This document shows, in pieces, positions 63,675 through 64,000 of a stretch of 64,000 nucleotides of DNA. Under the pieces are notes generated by a model that saw only the letters and a list, made by a program, of their open reading frames with translations, was not told the DNA's origin and did no database searches. The stretch is from the NCBI GenBank assembly GCA_014323675.1, contig JACONN010000003.1, forward strand, positions 372,001 through 436,000, given 5' to 3'. Origin of the DNA: Hormoscilla sp. GM7CHS1pb (GTDB taxonomy: Bacteria; Cyanobacteriota; Cyanobacteriia; Cyanobacteriales; Desertifilaceae). The position numbers and the translations under genes are program-made. Each line of letters opens with the position of its first letter. The first letter of the stretch is position 1.

Positions 63675-64000
63675 CCATCATTCCTCTAGGCTGCTGATCG
63701 ATTCTATAGGCTAATCATACAACTTACAGCTCTCTCTAAGGCACTCTGCCATCCTACCTTCTTTTCTACTACTGTATTATCTAGTTATGTATGACCCGTG
63801 TTTTACCATTTTGACTTCCGAGTCTACCCTGACAACAAAATTTCTACGGCCAAGCTCTTCAATCTACCGGTTCCTCTCCCAGGCCCTCACGCCCTCCCAT
63901 TCCCTCCTTTCTACGATGCGCTGCGCGCACCAGGCTACGGACACCGCCTGCGCGATCGCACTACCCCTCGCGCATCTACGTGTCATCTTGTCGCTTTTCA
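63675..64000. other. Gene-free end of window
   Basis: After the caspase-like start there is no open frame or repeat array I can support. The stretch has A/T-rich DNA to about 63850, then CTACGATGCGCTGCGCGCAC and HIP1-like GCGCGATCGC. The upstream promoter of the caspase-like gene probably lies in 63675-63800. Confidence 0.5.

Noticed and set aside
1..64000. Prophage or integrated plasmid
   Set aside because: No integrase, capsid, terminase, replication or conjugation genes were found; the mobile DNA is insertion sequences and small repeats.

Overview
This is a window of a cyanobacterial chromosome. It carries chlB, psbD, a psbD-type terminator, a GvpL/GvpF gas-vesicle protein, XisH/XisI, DUF29, KGK-domain and pentapeptide-repeat proteins, many HIP1 octamers (GCGATCGC) and dense palindromic repeats. 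Gas-vesicle and Xis genes together with the repeat load fit a filamentous, repeat-rich non-marine cyanobacterium; the genus cannot be fixed from the sequence.

Layout. 0.3-1.9 kb: tail of a HINT-type polymorphic toxin and a possible immunity gene. 2.1-4.0 kb: a complete IS1182-type element that landed inside a dispersed palindromic repeat. 4.1-5.6 kb: chlB. 5.8-22.3 kb: a mosaic of small-molecule enzymes (two alpha/beta hydrolase copies, three FAD oxidoreductases, a TauD-type dioxygenase, a peptide-type solute-binding lipoprotein, a methyltransferase, a Tat-exported amine oxidase, a SnoaL-like protein, DUF3598). Segments here have been copied, fused and truncated. 15.7-28.2 kb: three toxin-antitoxin or PIN-type loci and a fused restriction-modification gene. 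28.2-34.4 kb: SnoaL-like, NAD-binding/CIA30, phhB, psbD, UPF0367, an ABC ATPase, and an unexplained structured RNA-like segment at 31.35-31.60 kb. 35.0-38.9 kb: ABM-like protein, cysS, AI-2E transporter. 39.1-41.6 kb: wreckage of dynamin-like, VWA-like and P-loop genes. 41.6-49.6 kb: DUF2283, XisHI, HEAT-type protein, GvpL/F, a two-domain protein, HNH. 49.6-52.8 kb: an IS1-type element inside a KGK gene, a VapC/AbrB pair and an IS630-type element. 53.5-53.8 kb: two identical tRNA-Val(GAC). 54.2-64 kb: membrane protein, polymorphic-toxin remnants, a truncated XisI, an IS1 remnant carrying a hairpin insertion, a CHASE2-cyclase tail lacking a metal aspartate, and a caspase-like protein lacking the His-Cys dyad.

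Two themes run through the window. First, at least a dozen otherwise good genes are broken by single-base gains or losses in short homopolymers, and each repairs to an exact multiple of three. Either the assembly has homopolymer errors or this region is decaying; psbD is among them. Second, several families of small palindromic repeats lie between genes, inside transposases and inside a protein linker, with arm sequences that change together.
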